A DNA stretch of 64,000 nucleotides from an uncultured Polaribacter sp. (GCA_943788865.1 CALSRX010000002.1:124001-188000), one strand, 5' to 3'; positions 33,936 through 43,342 are shown, counted from the stretch's first letter. Numbers and translations: made by a program. Notes: a model not told the origin generated them from the sequence alone.

Positions 33936-34403
33936 ATGAAAAAAGCAGTATTTCCAGGTTCTTTTGATCCAATAACATTAGGACACATAGACATTATCAA
34001 AAGAGGGCTTCCTTTGTTTGATGAAATTGTAATTGCTATCGGAATCAATGCCAAGAAAAATTACATGTTTTCTGTTGATGAGCGTAAAAGATTTATCCAG
34101 AATGCTTTTTTTGCAGAAGAGAAAATTACGGTAGAAACCTATACAGGTTTAACTGTTGATTATTGTAAATCTATTGATGCAGATTTTATTCTTAGAGGCC
34201 TACGTAATCCAGCAGATTTTGACTTTGAAAAAGCCATTGCACAAACCAATAGGAAATTATCTGGAATTGAAACGGTGTTTTTATTAACAAGTGCTGAGAC
34301 CTCTTTTATTAGTTCTTCAATTGTTAGAGATATCCTTAGAAATGGCGGAGACGCTTCTAGTTTGTTGCCAGACTCTGTGACTAACTCAATTAAAGAGAGA
34401 TAA
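33936..34403 (+). CDS. coaD: Pantetheine-phosphate adenylyltransferase
   Basis: A 155-residue nucleotidyltransferase. FPGSFDPITLGHIDII holds the T/HxGH motif, LRGLRNPADFDFE binds pantetheine, and TSFISSSIVRDI carries the second ATP motif (the ISSS/TxR region). It transfers AMP to 4'-phosphopantetheine to give dephospho-CoA. Probably transcribed from ddl through the intervening gene. Confidence 0.96.
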   Translation: MKKAVFPGSFDPITLGHIDIIKRGLPLFDEIVIAIGINAKKNYMFSVDERKRFIQNAFFAEEKITVETYTGLTVDYCKSIDADFILRGLRNPADFDFEKAIAQTNRKLSGIETVFLLTSAETSFISSSIVRDILRNGGDASSLLPDSVTNSIKER

Positions 34404-34404
34404 A

Positions 34405-35808
34405 TTAACTGTAAAGATTAACGTGCTTTTCTTTTAAGATTGCAGAATTCTTTTCTACAAATTCTTCTAATACAGTAAAGAAGTTTAAAATATCTTTTTC
34501 TGTATTTGTAGCATTTATTGTTACGAATCGAATAAAAGTATCTTCTCTAAAATCTCCAAAACCAACAACTGTAATTTGATACTCATACAACAACGTACAT
34601 AACGTTTTTGGGTCTATATTTTTATAATTAAAACAAATTGAAACAGAATCTTCAAAACTATACAGCGTATAATCTGGATGATTAGCAACATAGTTTCTTG
34701 CAACATCTGCCAACTCAAATTGTTGATTTATGATTTTTTCTAATCCATTGCTTCCTATCGATTTCCATAAAGTCCAAAACTTTAATGCATCGTTTCTTCG
34801 TCCACATTGAAAAGATGTTTTTCCTAAGTTAAAATCATCACCATCGGTTTGATACAAATAATCCGCCTCATTGCTAAATGAATTGTGAAGATGTTTTTTA
34901 TCTTTTACTAAAATAATAGAACAAGTTAATGGAGTTCCAATCATTTTATGTGCATTGTAACTGAAAGAATCAGATCGTTCTACTCCATTTAACAAATGCT
35001 TTTTAGCATCACTAAACATAACAGAACCACAATACGCACCATCCACATGCAACCATATTTTGTACTTTTCTGTAACATCAGCTATTTTGTCAATTGGATC
35101 AAAAGCTCCTAAAACTGTTGTTCCTGCAGTCGCATTTACAAAAATTGGCATGTAACCATTTTGAATATCAAGCTCAATCTGTACTTCTAAGTTAGCAGGA
35201 ATCATTCTACCTTTCTCATCCGTTTCAATATATCGAATGTTGTTTTTTCCTATACCCGCAAAGCTTGCATTTTTCGAATTTGAATAATGAGATTCTTTAG
35301 AAGTATACACCACTAAAGGCTTTGTCATACCGTTATCTCTACAGCTTGGATCTTTAAGGTCTCTAGCCATAATCAAAGCCATATAATTACTCATTGATCC
35401 TCCAGCTGGAAAAGTTCCATTACTTTGCGATCCATAACCAATCAGATTACAAGATTGTCTAATAATCTCTTTTTCAATACCAACTTGAGGGCCAGCAACT
35501 TTATAGGTATACATACTATTGTTTAACAAAACAGCTAATAAATCTCCTAAAATCGCTTTGCTTTGTCTACCTCCAAATAATTGATTAAAAAACAAATTAG
35601 TTGCTGTTTTTGGTGTAGCAATAAGCACCTCTTTAAGTACTTTTTTAAATGCGTCATCAACCATAGCATTTTTAGTAAGTGACAAATCTATGGTATCAAA
35701 TAAAACATTTGATTCAATGCGTTTTGCAACTGGGTGACTTTCTTCTTCATTTAATAAAACTTCTATTAGTTCATTAAAAAGGAGTAAATCGTTACTTAAT
35801 TCAGACAT
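34405..35808 (-). CDS. Group II PLP decarboxylase, probable cysteine sulfinate decarboxylase
   Basis: A 467-residue fold-type I PLP decarboxylase of the glutamate/aromatic amino acid/cysteine sulfinate group. GTFPAGGSMSNYMALIMAR contacts PLP phosphate, WLHVDGAYCGSVMF holds the PLP aspartate, and SYNAHKMIGTPL the Schiff-base lysine. It sits 18 bases after cysteine dioxygenase, whose product cysteine sulfinate would then be converted to hypotaurine. Aspartate or glutamate decarboxylation is possible instead; the assignment depends on context. Confidence 0.82.
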   Translation of the reverse strand: MSELSNDLLLFNELIEVLLNEEESHPVAKRIESNVLFDTIDLSLTKNAMVDDAFKKVLKEVLIATPKTATNLFFNQLFGGRQSKAILGDLLAVLLNNSMYTYKVAGPQVGIEKEIIRQSCNLIGYGSQSNGTFPAGGSMSNYMALIMARDLKDPSCRDNGMTKPLVVYTSKESHYSNSKNASFAGIGKNNIRYIETDEKGRMIPANLEVQIELDIQNGYMPIFVNATAGTTVLGAFDPIDKIADVTEKYKIWLHVDGAYCGSVMFSDAKKHLLNGVERSDSFSYNAHKMIGTPLTCSIILVKDKKHLHNSFSNEADYLYQTDGDDFNLGKTSFQCGRRNDALKFWTLWKSIGSNGLEKIINQQFELADVARNYVANHPDYTLYSFEDSVSICFNYKNIDPKTLCTLLYEYQITVVGFGDFREDTFIRFVTINATNTEKDILNFFTVLEEFVEKNSAILKEKHVNLYS

Positions 35809-35826
35809 ATATGTATCGTGTGTTTT

Positions 35827-36372
35827 TTATTTTAATAATTCGTGTTTCTTATCATATGACAGTTCTTTACTCACAAATTGACCTTTGTTGGTGTCATACA
35901 CATTACATTTTCTAATTGGTTTTGCGTACAAATGTAGTGATATACTTTTTTGATTTGAAACATTTTCAAGATCATGAAAACCCATAAAATCTTTCATATA
36001 CGAAACTCCTCCAGAAGTAAATTCTGTTGTTTTTACAACTTTCAATTCTTCTATTTCGTTTTTCTGATATATATTTTCTCTAAATACACCTTCTACAAAA
36101 TACATCCAACATTCTTCTCCACCGTGATCATGGATCTCTGTCACTTGTTTTTTATCCCAGCAAATTAAAAGCAATTCAAAGTTTTCATTTTCTACAATGC
36201 AGTTTCGAGTATAACAACTCTCTGACCATGTTGCATATTTTTTAAACTCCACAATTGGTAATTCTAAAGCATTTAAAATTTCAGTATAATTTGTCCTCTC
36301 TTCTTCATCTAAAATTTGAACAAGCTCTGCAAATGTTTCAACGCTTTTTTGTGTATTTTTTGATTTTTTCAA
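35827..36372 (-). CDS. Cysteine dioxygenase
   Basis: A 181-residue cupin of the CDO type: SESCYTRNCIVENENFELLLICWDKKQ precedes the iron motif TEIHDHGGEECWMYFVEG (two histidines), and a third histidine is in SLHLYAKP; YTRN corresponds to the substrate-binding arginine region. The start appears to be TTG 36372, as there is no ATG. CDO oxidises cysteine to cysteine sulfinate using O2. The downstream PLP decarboxylase completes a hypotaurine route. Confidence 0.9.
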   Translation of the reverse strand: MKKSKNTQKSVETFAELVQILDEEERTNYTEILNALELPIVEFKKYATWSESCYTRNCIVENENFELLLICWDKKQVTEIHDHGGEECWMYFVEGVFRENIYQKNEIEELKVVKTTEFTSGGVSYMKDFMGFHDLENVSNQKSISLHLYAKPIRKCNVYDTNKGQFVSKELSYDKKHELLK

Positions 36373-36656
36373 GAGTTTTTAGCTATTTTATGTGTTAAAC
36401 TAAGTAAAAATTATTGTTTTTTTGTGTATTTGCTAATATACCTTTTTGATGTCTTTTAAACGAATAATTTAAAAAAAGAATGCCTTTTTAAAGATCGGGT
36501 TCTATAGAGTTGATTAGGTTATTAGTTGTGTAAAGAAGGTAAAACTAACAACGACACAAAATTTACAAACTACTTTTAAGAAATTAAATTTTTGTTAAAT
36601 TTTCTTCTTCTTTTTTAAAAATTAGTAACTTAGTGTGCACTAAAAAAATCAGGCAT

Positions 36657-37112
36657 TTGAAAACACTCACTATCAACGGAAAAAACCACACCATAGAGGC
36701 ACAGGATGATATGCCTCTTTTGTGGGCAATAAGAGATATTGTTGGATTAACAGGTACCAAATATGGTTGCGGAGTTAGTCAATGCGGCGCATGTTCTATA
36801 CTCATAGATGGCGAAGTAGTAAGATCTTGTAGCTTACCAGTAAGCTATGGAATTGGAAAACAAATAACAACCATAGAAGGTAAAACAGACAATCTTGAAT
36901 ATTTAAGAGAAGCTTGGGAAGAAATAAATGTTCCGCAATGTGGCTATTGCCAATCTGGACAATTAATTGCTGCTGCTTCTTTGTTAAATACCAATCCAAA
37001 TCCTTCAGATCAAGACATTGATGATGCTATGAGTGGTAATATATGTAGGTGCGGAACGTACCCTAGAATAAGAAAAGCAATTCATAAAGCTGTAAAACTT
37101 AAAAACAAATAG
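36657..37112 (+). CDS. 2Fe-2S subunit of molybdenum hydroxylase (IorA/CoxS-like)
   Basis: About 152 residues from TTG 36657 ([11 protein letters not shown]); GTG 36633 is an alternative start. The plant-type ferredoxin cluster motif [21 protein letters not shown] and the second cluster CGYCQSG...[11 protein letters not shown] are both complete. The subunit passes electrons away from the Moco site. It pairs with the large subunit three bases downstream. No FAD subunit gene is present, as in isoquinoline oxidoreductase-type enzymes. Confidence 0.9.
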   Translation: MKTLTINGKNHTIEAQDDMPLLWAIRDIVGLTGTKYGCGVSQCGACSILIDGEVVRSCSLPVSYGIGKQITTIEGKTDNLEYLREAWEEINVPQCGYCQSGQLIAAASLLNTNPNPSDQDIDDAMSGNICRCGTYPRIRKAIHKAVKLKNK

Positions 37113-37114
37113 AT

Positions 37115-39307
37115 ATGGAAAGTATACAAAATATGAGCCGTAGAAATTTTGTGAAAGTTTTTGGCTTAGCTTCAGGAGGATTAATTATCGGATGTCAATT
37201 TTCATCAGAAAAAGATATTGTAAGAATAGATGACGGGATCACTTTTGCGCCAAATTTATTTGTGCAACTAAAAAAAGACGGAAAATTAATATTGGTGTGT
37301 TCTCGTTCTGAAATGGGACAAGGAATTAGGACTTCATTGACTTCTGCTATTGCAGATGAAATGGAAGCTGATTGGAACTATGTTTCTGTAGAACAAGCAA
37401 CTGGTGATAAAAAGTTTGGAAATCAAAATACGGATGGATCTCGAAGTGTAAGAACTATTTTAGAACCTATGCGTAAAATGGGTGCAACTGCAAAAGCATT
37501 ATTAATTGCTGCTGCTGCAAAAAAATGGCAAGTTGCCGAAACTGACTGTAAAGCAGAAATGCACTATGTGATCAATAAAAACAATGATAAAAAAATATTT
37601 TTTGGAGATTTAGTTGAAGATGCAATGAAAATTGATGTTCCCACAAACATCTCTTTAAAAGACAAGAAAGATTTCAATTATATTGGAAAAACTTTGGGAA
37701 GTGTTGATATTAAAGACTTCACACATGGTTCTGCTACTTACGGTTTAGATGCTCGCTTACCCAACATGAAATTTGCAGTCATCGCTCGTTGTCCATCAAC
37801 CTTTGGAACTGTTAAAAGTTTTGACAAAACTGCTACTCTAAAAATTGCAGGAGTAGAAAATGTAATTGAACTAGAACGTGTAAAAAAACCTTTCGGAATG
37901 CTAGGTGGAGTTGCAGTTATTGCATCCAATACTTGGTCTGCAATTCAAGGAAGAAATAATTTAGATATTCATTGGGATAAAGGATCAAATGGACAGTATG
38001 ATAGTAAAAAATACATGCAAAAAATTACCAATCGTGTACATAATAATGCTAAAGTTGCTCCACCTACAAAAGGCAATGTAAATGCAGCCTTTTCAAAAGC
38101 TTCTCAAATTGTTGAAGCCACTTATCAATTACCTCATTTAGCACACGCACCCATGGAAACGCCTAATGCATTAGCTTGGGTTCATGATGGGAAGTGTGAG
38201 GTTTGGGCGCCTTTACAAGATCCTCAAACAGCAAGGGCTGATGCTGCTGCCTATTTAGGAATTGAAATGAAAGATGTTACAATCAATGTTACTTTTTTAG
38301 GAGGCGGATTTGGTAGAAAATCAAAACCTGACTTTGTCATTGAAGCAATTGCGTTGTCTAAAAAAATAAATGCACCTGTTCAGGTAGTATGGACACGTGA
38401 AGATGATATTCAACATAGTTATTACCACACTACAAATGCGCAATACCTAAAAGCATCCTTAGATAAAAGTGGAGATGTAACGGGCTGGTTGCATAGAACT
38501 GCTTTTCCAAGTATCAATTCTACTTTTATGCCTGGGGCTAATTATGCTGCAGGTTGGGAAATTGGCCAAGGAATGAATAACAATCCTTTTGACATACCAA
38601 ATACTCGATATGAAAACGCAAAAGCAGAACCTTTTGTAAGAATTGGTTGGTTGCGTTCTGTTTGTGCTATTTTTCATAGTTTCGGAATCAATTCTTTTAT
38701 TGATGAATTAGCAGACAAAGCGAAAAAAGACCCATTACAATTCAAATTAAATTTAATAGGAAAAGATAGAATTAGAGAAGAAGAATCTCCACATCCATTA
38801 AACACAAAACGTTTAAAAAATGTACTTAATATCGCTGCTAAAAATGCAAAATGGGGAAGAGAACTACCAGAAGGACATGGGTTAGGAATTGCTTTTTACT
38901 ACAGTTTTTATAGTTATGTTGCTACAGTTGTTGAAGTTTCTGTAATTAATGATAAATTAAAATTACATCATATTTGGACCGTTTTAGATTGCGGAATGGT
39001 TTTAAACAAAGACAATGTTTTAAATCAAATGGAAGGTGCATCTGTTTTTGGATCTTCAATCGCATTGTATGGAAAAATTACCGCTAAAGATGGTGCTATT
39101 GAACAAAGTAATTTTCATGATTATAAAATGACAAGAATGAACGAAATTCCGCCAATTGACGTAACTCTTGTAGAAAGTGATGAAGCTCCAACTGGAGTTG
39201 GTGAACCTGGTGTTCCACCTGTTGCTCCTGCAATAGCAAACGCCATTTTTAATGCTACTGGGAAAAGATATCGCTCTTTACCATTATCCGATCACGGATT
39301 GGTATAA
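37115..39307 (+). CDS. Molybdopterin-binding subunit of xanthine dehydrogenase-family enzyme (IorB-like)
   Basis: A 730-residue molybdenum hydroxylase large subunit of the IorB/aldehyde dehydrogenase type. It begins with a twin-arginine signal (SRRNFVKVFGLASGG) followed by a lipobox-like LIIGC, indicating export and perhaps lipidation. EMGQGIRT, GGGFGRKSKPDF and the active-site glutamate motif GVGEPGVPP line the Moco site. Enzymes of this class hydroxylate aldehydes or N-heterocycles; the substrate is unknown. Neighbours are the 2Fe-2S subunit and a MobA-like protein. Confidence 0.88.
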   Translation: MESIQNMSRRNFVKVFGLASGGLIIGCQFSSEKDIVRIDDGITFAPNLFVQLKKDGKLILVCSRSEMGQGIRTSLTSAIADEMEADWNYVSVEQATGDKKFGNQNTDGSRSVRTILEPMRKMGATAKALLIAAAAKKWQVAETDCKAEMHYVINKNNDKKIFFGDLVEDAMKIDVPTNISLKDKKDFNYIGKTLGSVDIKDFTHGSATYGLDARLPNMKFAVIARCPSTFGTVKSFDKTATLKIAGVENVIELERVKKPFGMLGGVAVIASNTWSAIQGRNNLDIHWDKGSNGQYDSKKYMQKITNRVHNNAKVAPPTKGNVNAAFSKASQIVEATYQLPHLAHAPMETPNALAWVHDGKCEVWAPLQDPQTARADAAAYLGIEMKDVTINVTFLGGGFGRKSKPDFVIEAIALSKKINAPVQVVWTREDDIQHSYYHTTNAQYLKASLDKSGDVTGWLHRTAFPSINSTFMPGANYAAGWEIGQGMNNNPFDIPNTRYENAKAEPFVRIGWLRSVCAIFHSFGINSFIDELADKAKKDPLQFKLNLIGKDRIREEESPHPLNTKRLKNVLNIAAKNAKWGRELPEGHGLGIAFYYSFYSYVATVVEVSVINDKLKLHHIWTVLDCGMVLNKDNVLNQMEGASVFGSSIALYGKITAKDGAIEQSNFHDYKMTRMNEIPPIDVTLVESDEAPTGVGEPGVPPVAPAIANAIFNATGKRYRSLPLSDHGLV

Positions 39308-39318
39308 TTACAACACAA

Positions 39319-39387
39319 TGTCATTTCGAGTGATTTTTTTGTCAGATTGAGCGTAGTCGAAATCAAAGAAATTCACTCGAACTGACA
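39319..39387. repeat. Dispersed inverted repeat (TCGAG..CTCGA type)
   Basis: TGTCATTTCGAGTGA (39319-39333) and TCACTCGAACTGACA (39373-39387) pair at 14 of 15 positions; the loop contains TTGAGCGTAGTCGAAAT, a relative of the repeat that flanks the GIY-YIG gene at 56 kb. It fills the gap before the MobA-like gene. Confidence 0.65.
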
Positions 39388-39395
39388 AAACATAC

Positions 39396-40022
39396 ATGAA
39401 AAGCAAAACAGTCCTTATTATTCTTGCTGGTGGGAAATCTTCTCGAATGGGTTTTCCTAAAGGCTTATTGAAGCACTCTTCTACTTTGTGGATCTTATCT
39501 CAAATAGAAAACTATATTGGACAAGAAGTGTATATTGGATTAGGTTTTGATTATCAACTTTATTTTGAAGCAATTCCTTGGCTAAATGAAGCCCTCAAAA
39601 AACCGATATCTTACAAAGGAAAAAAAATCAGAGTAGCACTCAACCAAACACCTGAATTTGGTTTATTTTCTACTTTACAAAATGTATTAAGCCTCCTAAA
39701 TTTTGAAGGAGGAAATAACACTGTTTTGGTACTTCCAATCGACGTACCATTATTAAATGCAAAAGAACAAGAAAAACTAATTTTTGATGAGCAACTCATT
39801 TCAATACCAACTTACAATAACAAAAAGGGTCATCCTGTTAAATTGACTTCGAAGTTTTGGAAATTACTTTTAAATCTGAATCTAACCGATGAAGACTCTA
39901 GATTAGATATACAAATCAAAAAAAGAAATGCATCAGAAATTTCGTTAGTTGAAATGAATGATGCATCTATTATAAAGAATTTAAACACGCCAAAAGATTG
40001 GCAAGAATTTATCGTTTCTTAA
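39396..40022 (+). CDS. MobA-like NTP transferase
   Basis: A 208-residue GT-A-fold nucleotidyltransferase: LIILAGGKSSRMGFPKGLL is the NTP-binding signature and VLPIDVPLL the metal-binding aspartate region. Location directly after a molybdenum hydroxylase suggests attachment of CMP or GMP to molybdopterin (MobA/MocA type); MocA-like cytidylylation is the better guess for a hydroxylase cofactor. The 3' end overlaps the convergent sulP gene by four bases. Confidence 0.85.
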   Translation: MKSKTVLIILAGGKSSRMGFPKGLLKHSSTLWILSQIENYIGQEVYIGLGFDYQLYFEAIPWLNEALKKPISYKGKKIRVALNQTPEFGLFSTLQNVLSLLNFEGGNNTVLVLPIDVPLLNAKEQEKLIFDEQLISIPTYNNKKGHPVKLTSKFWKLLLNLNLTDEDSRLDIQIKKRNASEISLVEMNDASIIKNLNTPKDWQEFIVS

Positions 40023-41647
40023 AATTTATATTCTGATAATGATTTTGTAAAATCTTCTGGATTTGCTGCTAAATGATAGCGTGGGTCGTCAATAGCTTCT
40101 TCAATAATTCCTGCAAATATCGGACTCGATTTATACAATAAGATTTTACAATCTTCACTTAGATGTTTTAATATTATTGATTTTCCTTCTGCTTGATATT
40201 TTTCAACCAATGCAAAAATGGCTTCAATTGCAGAATGATCACTAACTCTTGCTTCTATAAAATCAATTTCTATATGTTGCGGATCATTTTTAACATCAAA
40301 TTTTTCATTAAAAGCAGAGATGCTTCCAAAAAATAATGGCCCCCAAATTTCATAAATTTTAGTGCCGTCTTCTTTAAAACGTTTTCTTGCTCTAATTCGT
40401 TTTGCATTTTCCCAAGAAAACACCAATGCACTCACAACAACTCCTGCTAAAACCGCAATGGCTAAATCAAAAAGAACTGTTAATCCAGAAACCAACACTA
40501 AAACAAAAACATCTGTTCTTGGTATTTTGTTTAAAATTCTAAAGCTAGACCAAGCAAAGGTTCCGATAACCACCATAAACATAACTCCTACCAACGCTGC
40601 AATTGGAACTTGTTCTATATAAGAGGATGCAAAAACAATAAATATCAATAAAAATACAGCCGCAGTAATTCCAGATAATCTACCTCTTCCACCACCTTTT
40701 ATATTGATAATAGATTGTCCAATCATTGCACAACCTCCCATTCCACCAAACAAACCTGTTATAATATTTGCACTTCCTTGCGCAACACATTCTTTATTAG
40801 AATTTCCTCTAGTTTCGGTTAAATCATCAATTAAATTTAAGGTCATTAAAGATTCTATCAATCCGATTGCCGCTAAAATCAATGCATATGGAAAAATAAA
40901 TTTTAATGTTTCAAAATTTATTGGAATGTTTGAAAACGTTTCTAAATGTAGTGTTGGCAATCCACCTTTTAAACCTTCTCCTCCTCCATCTCTAATAAAT
41001 GAACCAACGGTAGCAACATCTAAATTTGAGAAAATAACAATTCCTGTTACAACTAATATTCCGATTAAAGCTTCTGGTAATTTTTTGGTTGCTTTGAGTT
41101 TTGGCAATCCCCACATAATAAGCATGGTTAATAAAACCAACCCTATCATATACCATAAACTATTACCTTCTAGCCATACTTTTTCACCATTTACAGTAGT
41201 TTTAAACATCCCTAATTGAGATAAGAAAATAACGATAGCCAATCCGTTTACAAAACCCATCATCACTGGATGTGGAATCAATCGAACAAACTTTCCTAAT
41301 TTAAAAACACCTGCTAAAATTTGAATGAATCCCATTAAAATTACTGTTGCAAATAAGTAGTACAAACCAAGATTTTCATCAGGATTTCCCATAGCATTCC
41401 CTTCACTTACTAAAGAAACCATCACTACCGCTAAAGCTCCTGTAGCACCAGAAATCATTCCTGGTCTTCCACCAAAAATAGAAGTAATGAAACCAATCAT
41501 AAATGCAGCATACAATCCTACCAATGGATCTACTCCTGCTACAAAGGCAAAAGCTACAGCTTCTGGCACTAAAGCCAAGGCCACTGTTATTCCAGATAAA
41601 ATATCATTCTTTACATTTTTAACTCTCTTCCTAATAAATTCAGTCAT
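40019..41647 (-). CDS. SulP-family anion transporter with STAS domain
   Basis: A 542-residue SLC26/SulP protein. About ten to twelve helices are followed by a C-terminal STAS domain (from about residue 440). Signatures: DILSGITVALALVPEAVAFAFVAGVDPLVGLYAAF at the start, FGGRPGMISGATGALAVVM, and GGMGGCAMIGQSIINIKGGGRGRLSG. Family members carry sulfate, bicarbonate or other anions, usually with Na+ or H+. In marine bacteria BicA-like bicarbonate uptake is common, but the substrate is open. Confidence 0.88.
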   Translation of the reverse strand: MTEFIRKRVKNVKNDILSGITVALALVPEAVAFAFVAGVDPLVGLYAAFMIGFITSIFGGRPGMISGATGALAVVMVSLVSEGNAMGNPDENLGLYYLFATVILMGFIQILAGVFKLGKFVRLIPHPVMMGFVNGLAIVIFLSQLGMFKTTVNGEKVWLEGNSLWYMIGLVLLTMLIMWGLPKLKATKKLPEALIGILVVTGIVIFSNLDVATVGSFIRDGGGEGLKGGLPTLHLETFSNIPINFETLKFIFPYALILAAIGLIESLMTLNLIDDLTETRGNSNKECVAQGSANIITGLFGGMGGCAMIGQSIINIKGGGRGRLSGITAAVFLLIFIVFASSYIEQVPIAALVGVMFMVVIGTFAWSSFRILNKIPRTDVFVLVLVSGLTVLFDLAIAVLAGVVVSALVFSWENAKRIRARKRFKEDGTKIYEIWGPLFFGSISAFNEKFDVKNDPQHIEIDFIEARVSDHSAIEAIFALVEKYQAEGKSIILKHLSEDCKILLYKSSPIFAGIIEEAIDDPRYHLAANPEDFTKSLSEYKF

Positions 41648-41671
41648 TTCTTATGTGCTTTTTGAAGTCGG

Positions 41672-41679
41672 CAAATATA
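41672..41679 (-). promoter_or_regulatory. Candidate -7 box before sulP gene
   Basis: Minus-strand TATATTTG matches TAnnTTTG exactly, 25 bases before the start codon; no clear -33 element. Confidence 0.35.
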
Positions 41680-41694
41680 GGCTTTATTTTAAAC

Positions 41695-42294
41695 TTAAAG
41701 AGCCTTGAATGATTCTAAAACCAACCTTATATTGGCATATGTGTTTTGCAAAGCAAGTTGGGTTTCTGCTTCATTTTTAAATTCTACTTTGGTAATACCT
41801 TCTTCTAATTGTGGAGTTAATTTTTCTTGAAAATTTGTTGTCATTAAAAACCAATGTGTGATTTTTAGTTGTTGAATACTATTCATAAAAAACAAATGAT
41901 AGGTAGTAATTAAAGGTTGCACTAAAACCAACTCTTTTACACCGCATTCTTCTTCAACTTCTCTTACTGCAGTTTGTTCAATTGTCTCTCCTTTTTCAAT
42001 TCTTCCTTTAGGTAAATCCCAAGTATCTAGACGATAAATAAAGAGGATTTCTTTATTTGTATTCAAAACCAATCCACCACCTGCTGAAACCACTTTGAAA
42101 TTTTTTTTGAAAGCTTTCCAATCATTTTCAAGGTTTGTACAAAATAAATTTACGCCTTTGGTTTTGCTTTTTTTAAGTTTATGCAAGATTTCATCTACTA
42201 CAACATCCTTAAAAATATAAACACGATAATTATTGTCTTTTTTTAATGAATCTGTTAAAATAATTGGCTTATCATTTACAAAAACTTTATACAT
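41695..42294 (-). CDS. NUDIX hydrolase
   Basis: About 199 residues from ATG 42294 (MYKVFVND); the frame is open to 42315. The Nudix box GRIEKGETIEQTAVREVEEECGV (about residues 107-129) is complete with the REVEEE metal-binding glutamates. An N-terminal extension of about 65 residues precedes the domain. The gene is divergent from pyrE with only seven bases between the start codons. Substrate unknown; a nucleoside diphosphate derivative is expected. Confidence 0.88.
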   Translation of the reverse strand: MYKVFVNDKPIILTDSLKKDNNYRVYIFKDVVVDEILHKLKKSKTKGVNLFCTNLENDWKAFKKNFKVVSAGGGLVLNTNKEILFIYRLDTWDLPKGRIEKGETIEQTAVREVEEECGVKELVLVQPLITTYHLFFMNSIQQLKITHWFLMTTNFQEKLTPQLEEGITKVEFKNEAETQLALQNTYANIRLVLESFKAL

Positions 42295-42301
42295 TTGTGA
42301 T

Positions 42302-42943
42302 ATGATTTTAAACAAAGATACAGCAAAAAAAACAGCTGAGTTTTTATTGCAGATAAAAGCAATAAAGTTAAGTCCATCAGAACCATTTAATTGGGCTTCA
42401 GGCTGGAAATCTCCAATTTATTGTGACAACAGAATTACTTTATCTTTTCCTTCTGTTAGAAATTTTCTAAAAGAAGAAATCGCAAAATTAGTTGAGTTAA
42501 AACACGGAAAACCTGATGCTATAGCTGGTGTAGCTACTGGAGCTATTGCCATTGGAGTTTTGGTTGCGCAAGAATTAGGTGTTCCGTTTGTATATGTTAG
42601 ACCCGAAGCAAAAAAACACGGTCGCAAAAATCAGATTGAAGGTCATTTAGAAAAAGGACAGAATGTTGTTGTAATTGAAGACTTAATCAGCACCGGAAAA
42701 AGTAGTTTACTAGCTGTGGAAGCATTAAAGGAAGCCGATGCAAATGTTAAAGGGATGGTTGCGATTTTTACTTATGGATTTGAAGTTGCCGAGAACAATT
42801 TTAAAGAAAGTAATTTAGAACTAACTACCTTAAGTGATTATGAATATTTGTTAGAACAGGCTTTAGACAGCAATTATATTTCAGACAAAGAATTAAACAC
42901 ACTACAAGATTGGAGAAAAAATCCAAGTAGCTGGAATCAATAA
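42302..42943 (+). CDS. pyrE: Orotate phosphoribosyltransferase
   Basis: A 213-residue type I phosphoribosyltransferase from ATG 42302 (MILNKDTAKKTAEFLLQ). PFNWASGWKSPIYCDNR binds orotate, YVRPEAKKHGRKNQIEG is the flexible catalytic loop, and VVVIEDLISTGKSSL is the PRPP motif. It joins orotate to PRPP to form OMP in pyrimidine synthesis. The open frame to 42233 overlaps the NUDIX gene and is not likely to be used. Confidence 0.95.
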   Translation: MILNKDTAKKTAEFLLQIKAIKLSPSEPFNWASGWKSPIYCDNRITLSFPSVRNFLKEEIAKLVELKHGKPDAIAGVATGAIAIGVLVAQELGVPFVYVRPEAKKHGRKNQIEGHLEKGQNVVVIEDLISTGKSSLLAVEALKEADANVKGMVAIFTYGFEVAENNFKESNLELTTLSDYEYLLEQALDSNYISDKELNTLQDWRKNPSSWNQ

Positions 42944-42952
42944 AAAAAAACT

Positions 42953-43342
42953 ATGAATTTAGAAAGTACAAAAGTTACCGTTGCAAGATCTTCAAAAGAA
43001 GTTTTTGAATTTTTAATCAACCTCCAAAACTTTGAACAATTAATGCCAGAAAATACTCAAAAGTTCGAAGTTGATGGTGATTCGTTTTTATTTGCTTTAA
43101 AAGGAATGCCAGAAATTAGATTGGTTTTAAAAGAGAAAACTGCTTTTTCAAATATAACTTTGGGTGCTGCAAGCAGTAAGTTACCATTTACATTATCTGG
43201 AAACATTACAGAATTGGCCAGTGACAAAAGTGAATTTCAATTAATTTTTAATGGTGATTTTAATCCAATGATGGCCATGATGGTGAAAAATCCACTCACA
43301 AAATTTATTGAAGTGTTGGCTGAAAATATTTCTAAGATTTAA
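42953..43342 (+). CDS. SRPBCC-like small protein
   Basis: A 129-residue protein whose pattern (STKVTVARSSKEVFEFLINLQNFEQLMP at the start; two central beta strands; final helix PLTKFIEVLAENISKI) fits the START/SRPBCC helix-grip fold. These domains hold hydrophobic ligands. It lies nine bases after pyrE and is probably co-transcribed, which has no obvious biochemical meaning. Convergent with birA, overlapping by four bases. Confidence 0.75.
   Translation: MNLESTKVTVARSSKEVFEFLINLQNFEQLMPENTQKFEVDGDSFLFALKGMPEIRLVLKEKTAFSNITLGAASSKLPFTLSGNITELASDKSEFQLIFNGDFNPMMAMMVKNPLTKFIEVLAENISKI

Noticed and set aside
40704-41219. Long plus-strand open frame opposite sulP
   Set aside because: Antisense shadow of the transporter gene; proline/lysine-rich composition and no family resemblance.
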